Source: Aralia elata
Taxonomy: Eukaryota; Streptophyta; Magnoliopsida; Apiales; Araliaceae
Direction of reading: 5' to 3'
NCBI GenBank assembly: GCA_034770075.1
Contig: CM068385.1
Span: 72,360,479 to 72,424,478 of the forward strand
DNA length: 64,000 bases
The notes beneath the pieces were generated by a model that was not told the origin of the DNA, made no database searches, and saw only the letters and a program-made list of their open reading frames with translations. The position numbers and the translations under genes are program-made. Shown here piece by piece: positions 31,651 through 42,490 of this stretch; position 1 is the first letter of the stretch, and each line of letters begins with the position of its first letter.

Positions 31651-34600
31651 TGTAATGTCCAGGATTTTAACATTGTATTGAATTCTATTGTAATAAATAA
31701 AATTTATTTTATATAATTTTTCGGACTTAATTGGATCCATGTAAACAATTATTATTTAATTATATAATTATATGGTCCAATAGAATTTTCCTGCATTAAA
31801 GGGACTCACTGGTAGTCCGGTTAAATCAGTGAGTCCACCCTACGAATTTGTTGGCAAGAAAAATTTGGAAGGATTAATAAATAATTTCATTTATTTTTAT
31901 CGGATTTAAATAATTCTCATAAGGAATTATGGTTGTAATAAATAATTAATTAATTTAACTATTTCATTCAATTTAAATATTAGGAGTATAGTGTAAACAA
32001 GTTGGGTTATTTTCTTTATTTTCAATAGGCCCAAATTTTAATTAGGCAAAGCCCAATCTCCTTTTCCTATTGGGTCGTTACTTTTTAGCCGACCCAACCC
32101 TATTGGGTTGACTCAAATCCTTTTTCGCTGGGTCGAACCCATTTCTTCTTGGGTCGGGTTGAATCCGTTTTCCTTGGTTCAGACGATCAGGAGCTCAATT
32201 GGGGAATAACTGGTTAAACCAATTTAGGGGAAAGGAAATTCGATCGGTACTGCTATTGGGAAGGGCCGAGCCTAGGACCTAAGACTTCACATCAGATGGA
32301 ACGAGGTGCCAGTCGCCGGCGATAACAGGGGATAAGGAGCGGCGACCGGCAGCTACCATTGTGTAACCAGCGGGTGAAGCAAGGGAGGGTATCGACGGTC
32401 AAGCGAGCAACCCAAATGGACTGGGAAACCCTTATGCCCTGTGGGTAATGGGTGCATCGACTGCTGGTCTGGGAAGGGGTCTAAGAAGCTAGGTTGCTGC
32501 TGAACTTTTCCCTATTGAGCCGACAGTGAGCGACGCAAGGGACGTCTGAAGGATTCAGCGATAATAGGGGAAACTCCCTCCAAAACCCAAGAGATTCAAC
32601 AATTGTACAGGGGACTCCCTCCAAAACCTAAGAGACTCAGCAATTGTACAGGGGAATCGTCGGCCGAAGTGAGGGATTCGACTGGGCAGCCGCTCCAAGT
32701 TGCTCCTTTCGATCCAGCGGGTTCAACCGAGGGTTATTGCTCTGCAATTGGAGTAATAACCAACCAATTGGGTAAGCACTCTTCCTATAAATTAGTACCC
32801 AAGGACCATTAGCAAAGCTGCTGAATTTATAAGTTCCAAATTAGAGAGGGAATTATAGTGAGAAGAGGGAAATCGGTGGAAGCCATCTTCAGGTTGAAAT
32901 TCCATTCCAAAGGTGCTAGCCGTGGTGTGGATGTCCGCTAATTTCGTTGTCTACTTCGGGAGGAGAAGGAGGACAACCACTAGGAACCATTTCGGATCAA
33001 ACTCAACCTCAAGGTATAACAATGGTTCCTTGTCCACCGAGCTGCTGTAACAGCCTTCTTGTGATTTGATTTTTGTTTTCTTTCTTTCTTTTTGTACTTG
33101 AATCTGTGTTACTCGATTTTATTGGGTGTGATTGTTGGTTTGAAACCCTGGATATTGAAGGACTTTGAGATCCTGGTAACTTGATTTTCTTTACACTGCG
33201 GTTAGGCCAGTTTGTGTTGTAGGAGGCACACCATCTGTTTGTTATAAATGTCCTGAATGAGCCAACTTTGGGCTATGATTTCGATTCAGCCACTGAGTAT
33301 AAAGCTTTTAGATTTCTTTTAGATTATTGTAGTAGTGCGTGTTGTTCGCTGGTCTAGAACCATTATATGTTTTGTTGTTGAAACCAAGCATAAGGTTAGT
33401 GAGAGCTTATGTCGCTAATGGTTGGGGCTGGGTGCAGACCGGGAGCGACAGTCGCGCCTATGGGCAGTCGACGCAGTGTGGGGGGGGGGAGCTGGACAGG
33501 ACCAGTTGCTGGGTAAATTATCTCTCCATGTTAAATAAATACCATTGCTTCGCAATGTGCAAGATTATCGCCGTTGTTTTCAGTAACACTAAGAAGGATT
33601 TAAGTCATAACTGCATAATCAAATATTGTCAGGAGAGGGATAATATCGACACACCAATTATTTTATTTTTTTGGAAGTTAATAGTACTAGTTGAATCTTA
33701 AAATGATTTTATGGTATTAATATAAATAAGTAAAGATAAAATAAGTGTAAGAACAAACAGTTTAGATAACTATCTATTATCTAACGTTTAAAATAACAAA
33801 TAGAGTTAGTAATTAATTTTTACCTAGTTGAAGGGTAAAAAATTATTTATTGATTAATTATTATCTAATATTAAATTATAATTACGGATAAACGAAGTTA
33901 ATTATTTAATATGAATAATAAATAAAGATTTTAATTAATTAATTATTTATTAATATTTAATAATAATTAAGGATAAACAAAATTAATTACCTAAAATGAA
34001 TAATAAATAAGGGGTAATAATTATATGATTACTCTTAATTAATATTGAATGGTAATTAGGTGCCGATGAAATTAAATAAAGTATTATTGGATTACTATTG
34101 AACAATAATGCATGAATAAATTTATTATTTATTTATATAAATAATAAATAAGTAGTATTGACTAATACTTAAAGATAATTAAGGGTAATAATTTGAGTAT
34201 TCAGATGATAAGTAACAATAATAATAATTAAGTATGGATATAGCTAATGCATTAATTATCTAATTAATGGTGGATAAGGGAAATAATTTCGTAATTACTC
34301 TTGAAAGAGAGTAATAGCTAAGTGTAAATAGGACTTAAATAACCTGTTTATTTGTTACCACTGTTAATTAGTAATGCGTTAATTAATTTATTATTTAGTA
34401 TTGTAAATAATAACTGGGTTATTAATATTGCTAAGCTGAATATCTAATAAGCACGATTAGTTGCCGAAATAACAACTAAAGGTCGTTAATTAATTTCTTT
34501 AGCTAACGATTAAATAGTAAATAAATGTATTCGGTGAATTGTTTATCTGCTAAATAAATAGCATAAGTGAGTATAGTTACGCAATGCTAATGGATAAACT

Positions 34601-35706
34601 AACTCTACCAGCTGATAGGTTATCCAAGATCAAGTAATTAAAGCTAAGATTTAAATTGTAGCTGAGCAAACAGGCAAGTTCCTAACCCTAAACTTCTTAC
34701 ATTATTGCAAGTTCTTCTTTACTCAACTTTTACATTGAGCAAATTTCTAAGCCTTATGCACTGTTTCTAATTCGTGCAAAAAGGTATATATATACTGTTG
34801 CAAGTTATTCTTTAAGCTTGAGTTTTTATCTCCAAGCATGCCTTAAGTGGTCTAATTACTTTCAAAATTATTCCACATCTGTATATTTATTGACATTCGC
34901 ACTCGTGCATTCGAAATTCGTATATTTAAATTCAGGAATTTATAAACCATTCATGGTTAAGTCTGAACCCTTGTTCGGTCAGACAAATATGTGAGAATTT
35001 ATAAAAGCTATCTGAACCAATCAATGGTAAGGATTCTTAGACTGTATGAACACCCCTTTATTTATAGGGGAGTACCCCACGTACCGTATATAAGGTACAG
35101 ATAGCAGAATTAAATGTTATGCATATACATAGGGTACGCGAGGCTGATCCCCTCAAGTACGTTATTCTGTAGCCAGTAACCAGAGGGTCAACCAGCTATT
35201 GACTCCTCTAGAAGTTATCGTTCAAAGTCTATTTGACTATCAATTGTTCTAAAAGCAATTATTGTTCTTGCTTCTGATTTTTCAAATGTTGAAATTCCTT
35301 AATATCCCTTCATCATGATATATCCTTATTGTCATACTTTAAACTTGCTGAGCAAACTCGTTGCTCATTCTTGCTATATCATGATTTTATTGCAGCTAAA
35401 CCCGAGACGTCAGGGAAGAACAAAGGGAAAGAAAAGATGAAGTGATAGACTTCATGTAGCAGATTTTAAATCTATGTGTATTTAATTACTGTTAATGTAA
35501 TTTAAACCCTGACATTTATTTAGGGTATGGTTTTGTGTAAGTATTTAAGGTTATCGTATTCTGGGACTAGTAACACCTTGTAATGAACAACGTATGTTTA
35601 TTATATTCCGCACTTTAGTTACCATATGTTGTTAGAGGTGAATGTTTGCATTGGATCGTGATGACCGGATCCGGGTATTTGGAGACCCGAATTTGGGGGC
35701 GTCACA
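31651..35706 (+). repeat. Element C 3' LTR (4056 bp)
   Basis: It is nearly identical to 21533-25578, starts TGTAATGTCC and ends GGCGTCACA. It keeps TATAAATTAG at 32786-32795, where the 5' LTR has TGTAAATTAG. The CTGATCC hairpin is at 35134-35160. Confidence 0.97.
32786..32795 (+). promoter_or_regulatory. Likely TATA box of the C-family LTR
   Basis: TATAAATTAG lies about 1135 bp into the LTR. The related D LTR has TATAAATTGAG at 46700-46710 in the same context. The 5' LTR of C has TGTAAATTAG instead (22665-22674). Confidence 0.55.
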
Positions 35707-36329
35707 GTTTCCATATCAGACTTCAACTCAAATTCTATATTCAGAGATACTTTTCATGTAAGATTGTAATCCCATCTCCAAATCCTCATACGAATCGAAC
35801 TCTAGCACTCTAATACTCCAAATCCTACTTAGAATAGGAATCCTGCAAAGTCAACCAGAATCGTAGAGTAACACTCTGCTCCAGCACTTCACAGAGTAGA
35901 CATGCCATCGTAGAGTCAAACTTCTCTCGGAATCGTAGAGTACCAGTTCTCGACCATCGTAGAGTTCTCTCGTCAGATGTAGAGTGAACTTGGGACAATC
36001 GTCGAGTTGACAGCCACCCAGCCGTAGAGCTCCCACTATACAAATGTAGAGTACTAAATCAAATCGTCGCGTGACTCTGCCTTAACCTTCCTGCGATCGT
36101 AGAGCTGCCAGGCTACCACTGTAACACTACGAACGTAGAGCTCTCACCCAACGATCGTAGATTATTCTGCAAAACAACATAAAAAATCATCTTTAAACTA
36201 CATTTTTCCAGAATCACATCAAATTCTTCTATAAATCAATAAATACCTTAAATCAACTCTTATGACAGATAACATACAACTAAACTAAGCATAAAGGAAT
36301 GAAAATAATCAGATATTATGCACCTATCA
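35707..36329 (-). repeat. Element G 3' LTR, proximal part
   Basis: This is the continuation of 20439-21532 after the insertion of C. GTTTC at 35707-35711 is the right TSD copy of C. On the minus strand the LTR starts TGATAGGTGCATAATATC at 36329, directly after the polypurine tract. The total LTR length is about 1.7 kb. It holds a cluster of CTCTACGAT motifs (35861-36161). Confidence 0.88.
35861..36161 (-). repeat. Dispersed CTCTACGAT motif cluster in the G LTR
   Basis: About twelve copies of a motif reading ATCGTAGAG on the plus strand (CTCTACGAT on the element strand) occur in 300 bp, with irregular spacing of roughly 15-35 bp. Some are degenerate (CTCTACATTTG, CTCGACGATTG). A full palindrome CTACGATCGTAG lies in the internal region at 37196-37207. 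Confidence 0.8.
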
Positions 36330-36368
36330 AATTCCCCCACACTTAGCTTTTACATGTCCTCATGTAAA
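36330..36368 (-). other. Element G polypurine tract with adjacent hairpin
   Basis: On the minus strand an 8-bp hairpin TTTACATG/CATGTAAA with loop AGGA (36349-36368) is followed by AGCTAAGTGTGGGGGAATT, which ends at the LTR start. The G-run is the plus-strand primer. A similar module lies at 37304-37346. Confidence 0.82.
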
Positions 36369-36690
36369 CAAAACAAGAATCATCAAGAAAAACTAATCTG
36401 ACTCATTCTCCCAAACTATCAAAGGTATCAAATTCAATTAAACGACACTGAATACCCATACTCATTACAGAACCCTGACTAATACCCCATCAACCAACTC
36501 ACAACAACAACTCTGTCAGTCCCCCACAAAACATCCTCCGAATCAGAACATATCCACATAGATAACTCTCATACGATCAACATAAATACCCAAGTCAGTT
36601 ATCATGGAACAACAACCGTGCACACTGACTCAAAACCTGATTCTCCTGCAATTCTTTTCAACCATAGAACCACCAATTTTTTAATTTCTC

Positions 36691-36857
36691 AGGTGAATGC
36701 ATTTTATGCTCTATTTCACCTTTCAAACATTTTTTCCCTCTTCAAGTGGGTACATTTTATGCTCTATCCCACCTTTCACTTTTCCAACGAGTGCGTTTTA
36801 CGCTTCATCTCGCTCTTGTGTTTATGGGTGAGTGCGTTTGACGCTCTATCTCAACCC
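36691..36857 (-). repeat. Four related hairpins in the G 3' non-coding region
   Basis: Units lie at 36691-36721, 36746-36772, 36788-36812 and 36826-36857. Each has an inner stem GCAT/ATGC, CAT/ATG or GCGT/ACGC around TTT or TTG. The outer stems are AGGTGAA/TTCACCT, GTGGG/CCCAC, CGAG/CTCG, and GGGTGAG paired with CTCAACCC (one bulge). The stems change while pairing is kept. Confidence 0.75.
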
Positions 36858-37303
36858 ACCACAAGACATTTGCAAATTTTCGTTTTGCAATTTTTCATAA
36901 TTTCCCATTTTTTCCCAAAAAATTTTCTTGCACAAGGATTTGCAAACAAAATAACAGTTTAAACAAGTCTCAAATCTCAAAATCAGTGCACAAAGTATAA
37001 TCCCACAAATAACTTAGTCAAGTAAACATGCATCCCATATTCAAGCATTCATGCAAAACAATCCAAATTCAGAATTAGTCCATGGATCCTAACTGAGTCA
37101 TCATCATGCATCAATCAATAAAGCATCAAATCAAATTCTGAAAATAAGCATCAATATCAACTCAACGATTTTAACCTTCAAAGTTTAGCAGATCACTACG
37201 ATCGTAGAGTTAGAAAAATTTTCAAATTTTTTTTTCACTTCAGAGCATCATATCTAGCATGCATCGCCTAAATAATAAATAAATAACTCAAATAATATCC
37301 TAA

Positions 37304-37346
37304 CCCTCTCCCCCACACTCAAACCTTACATTGTCCCCAATGTAAG
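37304..37346 (-). other. Second hairpin plus polypurine-tract-like module in G
   Basis: On the minus strand a 9-bp stem CTTACATTG/CAATGTAAG with loop GGGA (37325-37346) is followed by GAGTGTGGGGGAGAGGG (37304-37320). It repeats the layout of the true PPT module at 36330-36368, about 970 bp before it in the element. Confidence 0.65.
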
Positions 37347-37423
37347 ACAATCATGCAAAGAAGAAAGTAACTAACATGAAACTACGAATAAAAAGTGAAG
37401 GGATAGAAAATCAAATCTGATAT

Positions 37424-37474
37424 CATGGGTTGCCTCCCATGCAGCTGCCCTTGTTTAATGTCATTGGCTCGACA
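37424..37474 (-). promoter_or_regulatory. Two-hairpin module just downstream of G pol
   Basis: On the minus strand hairpin 1 is TGTC/GACA (37459-37474) with GAGCCAAT in the loop. A TTAAACAA linker follows, then hairpin 2, CATGGG/CCCATG with loop AGGCAA (37424-37441). The equivalent in F is 63328-63378. It starts 12 bp after the pol stop codon. Its function is unknown. Confidence 0.7.
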
Positions 37475-37485
37475 GCTTTCCTCTC

Positions 37486-39330
37486 TCAATTTGTATCCTC
37501 ATAAACTGGATCCATCAAATCCAACAACTCCACCTGTGCCTCATAGCCATCATAAAAGGGTTTCAACCTGTGTCCATTAACTTTGAAAGTTTTTCCTGTT
37601 CTTGGATTGTGAATATCAACTGCACCATAAGGAAAAACAATAGTAATCACAAAAGGACCTTCCCATCTAGAAATAACTTCAGCCTTGAATTGAAAAGGAG
37701 AACTTTTTGTCCAACAGTGAAAGTTTTCCTTAAAATTTGTTTATCATGAAAGGTTTTGGTCTTTTCCTTGTAAATTCTAGAGCTTTCATATGATTCATTC
37801 CTTAACTCCTCAAGCTCTTGCAACTGTAGCTTCCTATGCTCCCCAGCTTCATCCATCTTCATGTTACAGTGCTTGATTGCCCAAAAAGCGTTATGTTCAA
37901 GTTCCACAGGTAGGTGACAAGACTTACCAAACACCAACCGATAAGGTGACATACCTGGTGTCTTATAGGCAGTTCTGTAGGCCCAAAGTGCATCTTCTAA
38001 TCTCAGGCTCCAATCTTTCCTATTTGGGTTGACTACTTTTTCCAAAATGGACTTGACTTCCCTATTAGATACCTCAGCTTGACCATTACTTTGAGGATGA
38101 TAAAATGTAGAGACTCTGTGTATCACATTATACTTTTTAAACAATGCTGCTAACACCCTATTACAAAAGTGAGTTCCTCTGTCACTGATAGTGGCTCTAG
38201 AAATTCCAAACCTGTTAAAGATGTTAGATTTGACAAAATTTGCAACAACTTTAAAGTCATCAGTCCTGGTGGCTTTGACTTCCACCCATTTTGAAACATA
38301 ATCAACAGCCAAAAGAATATAAACATTACCAAAATAAATAGGAAAGGGACCCATAAAATCAATACCCCATACATCAAAGATTTCAATAATTAGAATAGGA
38401 GTTTCTGGAATTTGATTTCTTTTTGAGATGTTACCTATCTTTTGACAATTTGCACATGTCTTACAGAACATATAAGAATCTTTAAAAATAGTAGGCTAAT
38501 AAAAACCAGATTCTAAAACCTTGTGAGCAGTTCTTTTTGGTCCAAAATGACCTCCACAAGCATATAAATGACAAAAAGATAGAATGGAATGAAATTCACT
38601 ATTGGGAACACATCTTCTAACTACCTGATCAGCACAAAATTTCCACAGATGTGGATCATCCCAAACATAATACTTTGCAACACTCCTAAGCTTATCTTTC
38701 TGATGTCTAGAGAACTTGCTAGGAACATATGAACTTGCTAAGTAATTTACAATGTCAGCATACCAGGGCCTTTCCTCAGTGATTGCAAATAAGTGCTCAT
38801 CTTGAAAAGAATAATGGTAGTGTCTTTTCATCCCTCATCGGTCTGCTCAAGTGATCTGTAACCTGGTTTTCTGCTCCTTTTTTGTCTTTAATCTCCAAGT
38901 TAAATTCTTGTAACAGTAGAATCCATCTTATAATTCTTGGCTTTGAGTCCTTCTTGGTCAAGAGATACTTGAGAGCAGTATGATCAGAATAAACTACTAC
39001 TTTAGTTCCTAATAAATAAGATCTAAATTTATCTAAAGCAAAAACAACTGATAAAAGTTCTTTCTCAGTCGTAGAGTAGTTTATTTGAGCAGCATTGAGA
39101 GTCCTGGAAGCATAGTAAATGGCATGGACAGTTTTATTCACTCTCTGGCCCAAAACAGCCCCTACTGTATAGTTGCTTGCATCACACATGATCTCAAAGG
39201 GTAGTTTCCAGTTTGGTGGTTGGACCACAGGTGTTGAGGTCAATAATTTCTTCAGCTTGTTAAAAGCCTCCTTGCACTCTTCAATAAACTAGAACTCCAC
39301 ATCTTTTTGCAGCAACTTGCACAAAGGCAA
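37486..39330 (-). pseudogene. pol: Element G pol: end of RT, RNase H and integrase, inactivated
   Basis: This is an Athila-type pol on the minus strand. It enters at 39330, where E has cut it, just after the RT core (CKLLQKDVEF). RNase H has EIMCDASNYTVGAVLGQ. Integrase has CKTCANCQK, WGIDFMGPFP, SDRGTHFCN and NGQAEVSNREVK. The last recognisable reading ends near VYEDTN at TGA 37486-37488. Breaks are TAG at 39289-39291, a frameshift near 38825, TAG at 38496-38498 (aligned with a Trp in F), and a small deletion with frameshift near 37665. Gag, protease and the RT core should lie to the right of E, outside the window. Confidence 0.9.
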
Positions 39331-39676
39331 TGTAATATTTCGAACCCTAATAAGATCTTTATTTGTAAATTATGTGTTTAATAAATGAAATTTCATGATT
39401 TGACTTTGTAGTATGTGATTGTGTATTTTATTAAACAATTAGGTCAAATAAATTTTTTTCGCCAAACAGATGTGTCGTGCTTAATCGGACAAAATGATTT
39501 GTCGTGCTTCCGGCGAATTCACCGAGAAGCGTCTCAGCAAATTATTTTTGTAAGCTGCTGTGTCGTACTTGGTAATGACGAAGTGCTTTGTTTTGTTTCG
39601 GAGTTAATATAATATTATATTAGCTGATAAAAATCAAAAATAAGTTAATTAGGGTTAGGATAATAAACTGAAACAT

Positions 39677-40222
39677 AAACCCTAATTTGAAAACCCTAAT
39701 TGATAATATATATCCGAATTGTCTAATCAAAACCCTAATTATTGTATAAGAATCTTAATTGATATAATTAGATTCTAAATAATGAATCATAATATTAATT
39801 TTGAATTATTAAGATTAAACTAAACCCTAAACGAAAGATTAAAACCCTAATTGTAGGATTGAAAACCCTAAACCCTAATTTGAAATCCTAAAACCCTAAT
39901 TTGGTGTAATAACACTAAATTATGAATTGATAAACCTTAATTATGATATATAAACCTAATTAAGATATTACTAAACTTAAATTAACATCATAACCATGAT
40001 TAGCAAAAATCTAATTTTAATTAGTAAGTAAATAAATGAAAAATCAAATTTAAACCAATGAAAATTGAGCTAGGAGTGTGCAAGCTTGTGCTCAACACAC
40101 TCCGGCACAAGTAGGTTAATAAGATCAGATGGAGAGCAGCACAAGTCCCAAGCTTGGATATTTTTGGAGGCAAGATTTGGAAAATAACCCTAGGAAACCC
40201 TAATTTCACATTGCTATAAATA
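39677..40222 (+). promoter_or_regulatory. Telobox-rich promoter region of the E LTR
   Basis: Repeated AAACCCTAA motifs precede a canonical plant TATA box CTATAAATAG at 40214-40223. The same TATA box lies in the 3' LTR at 54105-54114, with the same telobox series upstream. Transcription would start roughly 30 bp after it. Teloboxes are known binding sites of plant TRB-type proteins; their use here is inferred. Confidence 0.7.
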
Positions 40223-40503
40223 GAATGAGATGTTGGTCAGCTAAGCCACGAAATTTACAAAACTTATGCACTTAGAATCATACCATAACAAGCCCCAGCA
40301 ACCACAAGTTCAGAATCAAAAGTCAGGAATCAAAATTTGAAGAAAAAGGTGCATAAACCCTAATTTATTGCTAGATCTTTAAGTTTGAATTTGATGTTAT
40401 GTTTTAGTGTTTAGGAATACTTATTAACATCTAATTAAGTGATCTGGGCGGTTAAAACACGTTTAAATAACATCTAGATATGAAAATCAAGCCAAAATAG
40501 CAA

Positions 40504-40950
40504 ACTGTTCTTGGCAGTCAAGAACAGTCTGACAAGCTACTTTGTCAGAGCTTTTGATCGGCTTAAAATGTTTGTTTGATGTGTTTTAAAGCATGAATCA
40601 GTAGTATGCCATGTTAGCTTTAAGATCCGACTTGTAGAATAGATAAATTATCTCTAGGGTGAAAGTTATTAACGGTCAAAACCCATTGACTAACCATGAT
40701 AGACTGATTTCTGGGTAACCCAGAAATCATATGAATGTCTGACAGTTTGATGTCAGACTTTTGATCAACCCAGATCTTGCCTAGTTGATATTTAATATGT
40801 TGTTTCTTGTTATATACATGTTCTTTGGTATGTAAACTACAATCTTGAAGCATCAAAACACATTTAGCAAACACAGAATCAAAGTTATTCATGGTCAAAC
40901 CACGTTGACTGACCATGACTGACTGAGTTTCTGGGTAACCCAGAAACTCA
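40504..40950 (+). repeat. String of hairpins in the E LTR
   Basis: Perfect stems are ACTGTTCTTG/CAAGAACAGT (40504-40528), TCTGACAA/TTGTCAGA (40528-40549), GATTTCTGG/CCAGAAATC with loop GTAAC (40706-40728), GTCTGACA/TGTCAGAC (40737-40758), and TGAGTTTCTGG/CCAGAAACTCA with loop GTAAC (40924-40950). The third and fifth share loop and inner stem but differ in outer pairs. Copies lie in the 3' LTR near 54395-54842. Confidence 0.75.
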
Positions 40951-41135
40951 AGAACAGTTTGAACCCGGTAGTTTGACCATCAAATTTAGAGCATCAATTG
41001 ATGTTGTTTGAGATGAAATTTAACATGTCGTTGTACACTGCCATGTTGGCTATAACAACAAACAAAAATCAAACACAAACAATGAACGAGCTGAGATTAA
41101 TTTGAGGTCAAAAATCACTGTTGGACATTGACCAA

Positions 41136-41219
41136 GTGTTCTTCATGAAGAACACCTTTAGCGACGAAATTCATAACCAAACCCAGAAACCTATGAACAC
41201 ATGCAGACCGTCGCTAAAG
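41136..41219 (+). repeat. 20-bp palindrome and 11-bp inverted repeat in the E LTR
   Basis: GTGTTCTTCATGAAGAACAC (41136-41155) is a perfect palindrome. It abuts CTTTAGCGACG (41156-41166), which pairs with CGTCGCTAAAG (41209-41219). The same structure is in the 3' LTR, with the palindrome at 55027-55046. Confidence 0.8.
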
Positions 41220-42457
41220 CCCTTTAGCAACGGATTTTTAATAAAAATAAAATAAAAATTAATTAAATTAATTATAAAATAATAAATAAATATTAAATAA
41301 TTATAAATAATTAATAATTATATTCGAAAATTCATTTTTAATTATAAAAAAATTATTTTTAATATTTTTATATATTTTTGAATTATTATTTAATTTAATT
41401 AAATAATAATAATTATTATAATAAATTATTTAATAATTACATTAATTATTTAAAAATGATATTAAATCATTTAAAAAATTATATTAATTATTTAAAAATG
41501 ATATTAAGGTAAATAAAATTATTATATATAATAATTATATAAAATATTAAATATTTAAATATTATTAATGATAAATAAATCATTTAAATAATATATTAAG
41601 TATTTAAAAATTACTTTAAATGATAATTAAATCATTTAAATATTAAATTAAGTTTTGAAAATTATTATAATTAATAATTAAATTATTATAATAATAAAAT
41701 AAATTCTAAAAATATTATTAATGATAAAATAAATCATTTAAATAATATTCTATCTTTCTAAAAATATTATAAATGATAAATAAATCATTTAAATAATATT
41801 TTAAATATTTAAAAATATTCTAAATGATAAATAAATTATTTAAATGATATATTAAATGTTTTAAAAATATTCTAAATGATAATTAAATCATTTAAAAATA
41901 TTCCTAAGCTTGTAAAATTATTTAAAAATACTTCCAAGCTTCTGAAAATTATTTAAAAATAATACCAAGTTTCTAAAAATGTTATAAATAATAAATAAAT
42001 TATTTATACTACTAATTAAGCTTCTAAATGAAGTTTTATCGAACAACCTATGTGTTTAATTGATTAAGGACGCGACCAAGATACTGAATCGATGTCGAAC
42101 CTTAATGAAACTTGCCTAGATTAGCGTAATACATGTTTATATACGTGCTAACGCTTATTATTGGTATAGGTAGACTACGTACGTTGACCAACTGTCTTAA
42201 ATTTTAACGAAACTACGCTAAGACAAGTCTCCGAACCTTGTTACATTTAAGCAATTCATTTATGTCTTGCTATCAATTATTGTGAAGTTATTGCTACTTG
42301 GTACGACATCTATACTGAGTAAAAGGGACACCGTGGATGGAAGGTGGTCCGACAAACCTTCGAATAAGGTTTAAATTGGCAATTCAATGAATTGACCAAT
42401 ATTGGCAATTAACTTAAATTGACCAAAAATGTGGTAGGATGATATGCATACTCCTAG

Positions 42458-42490
42458 GATATTGGTGAGGCTGATCACCTACCAGATATC
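42458..42490 (+). promoter_or_regulatory. CTGATCA-loop hairpin in the E LTR
   Basis: This is a 12-bp interrupted stem: GATAT/ATATC, TGGT/ACCA and AGG/CCT with two single-base bulges. The 7-nt loop CTGATCA contains the palindrome TGATCA. It corresponds to the CTGATCC hairpins of the other families but with an independent stem sequence. Confidence 0.65.

Larger units (their letters stand above)
21533..35706 (+). mobile_element. Element C: complete Tekay-type retrotransposon (14,174 bp)
   Basis: The exact 5-bp TSD GTTTC flanks it (21528-21532 and 35707-35711). LTRs of 4046 and 4056 bp look about 1-2% different by eye, PBS and PPT are in place, and the 1512-codon gag-pol frame has one internal stop. 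It is the youngest-looking complete element in the window. It is related to D (solo LTR), H2 and I by LTR ends and the CTGATCC hairpin. Confidence 0.97.

Noticed and set aside
39640..39910. Interstitial telomere array
   Set aside because: CCCTAAA-like words are dispersed with other sequence between them and occur identically in both E LTRs. They are part of an LTR promoter region, not a telomeric tract.
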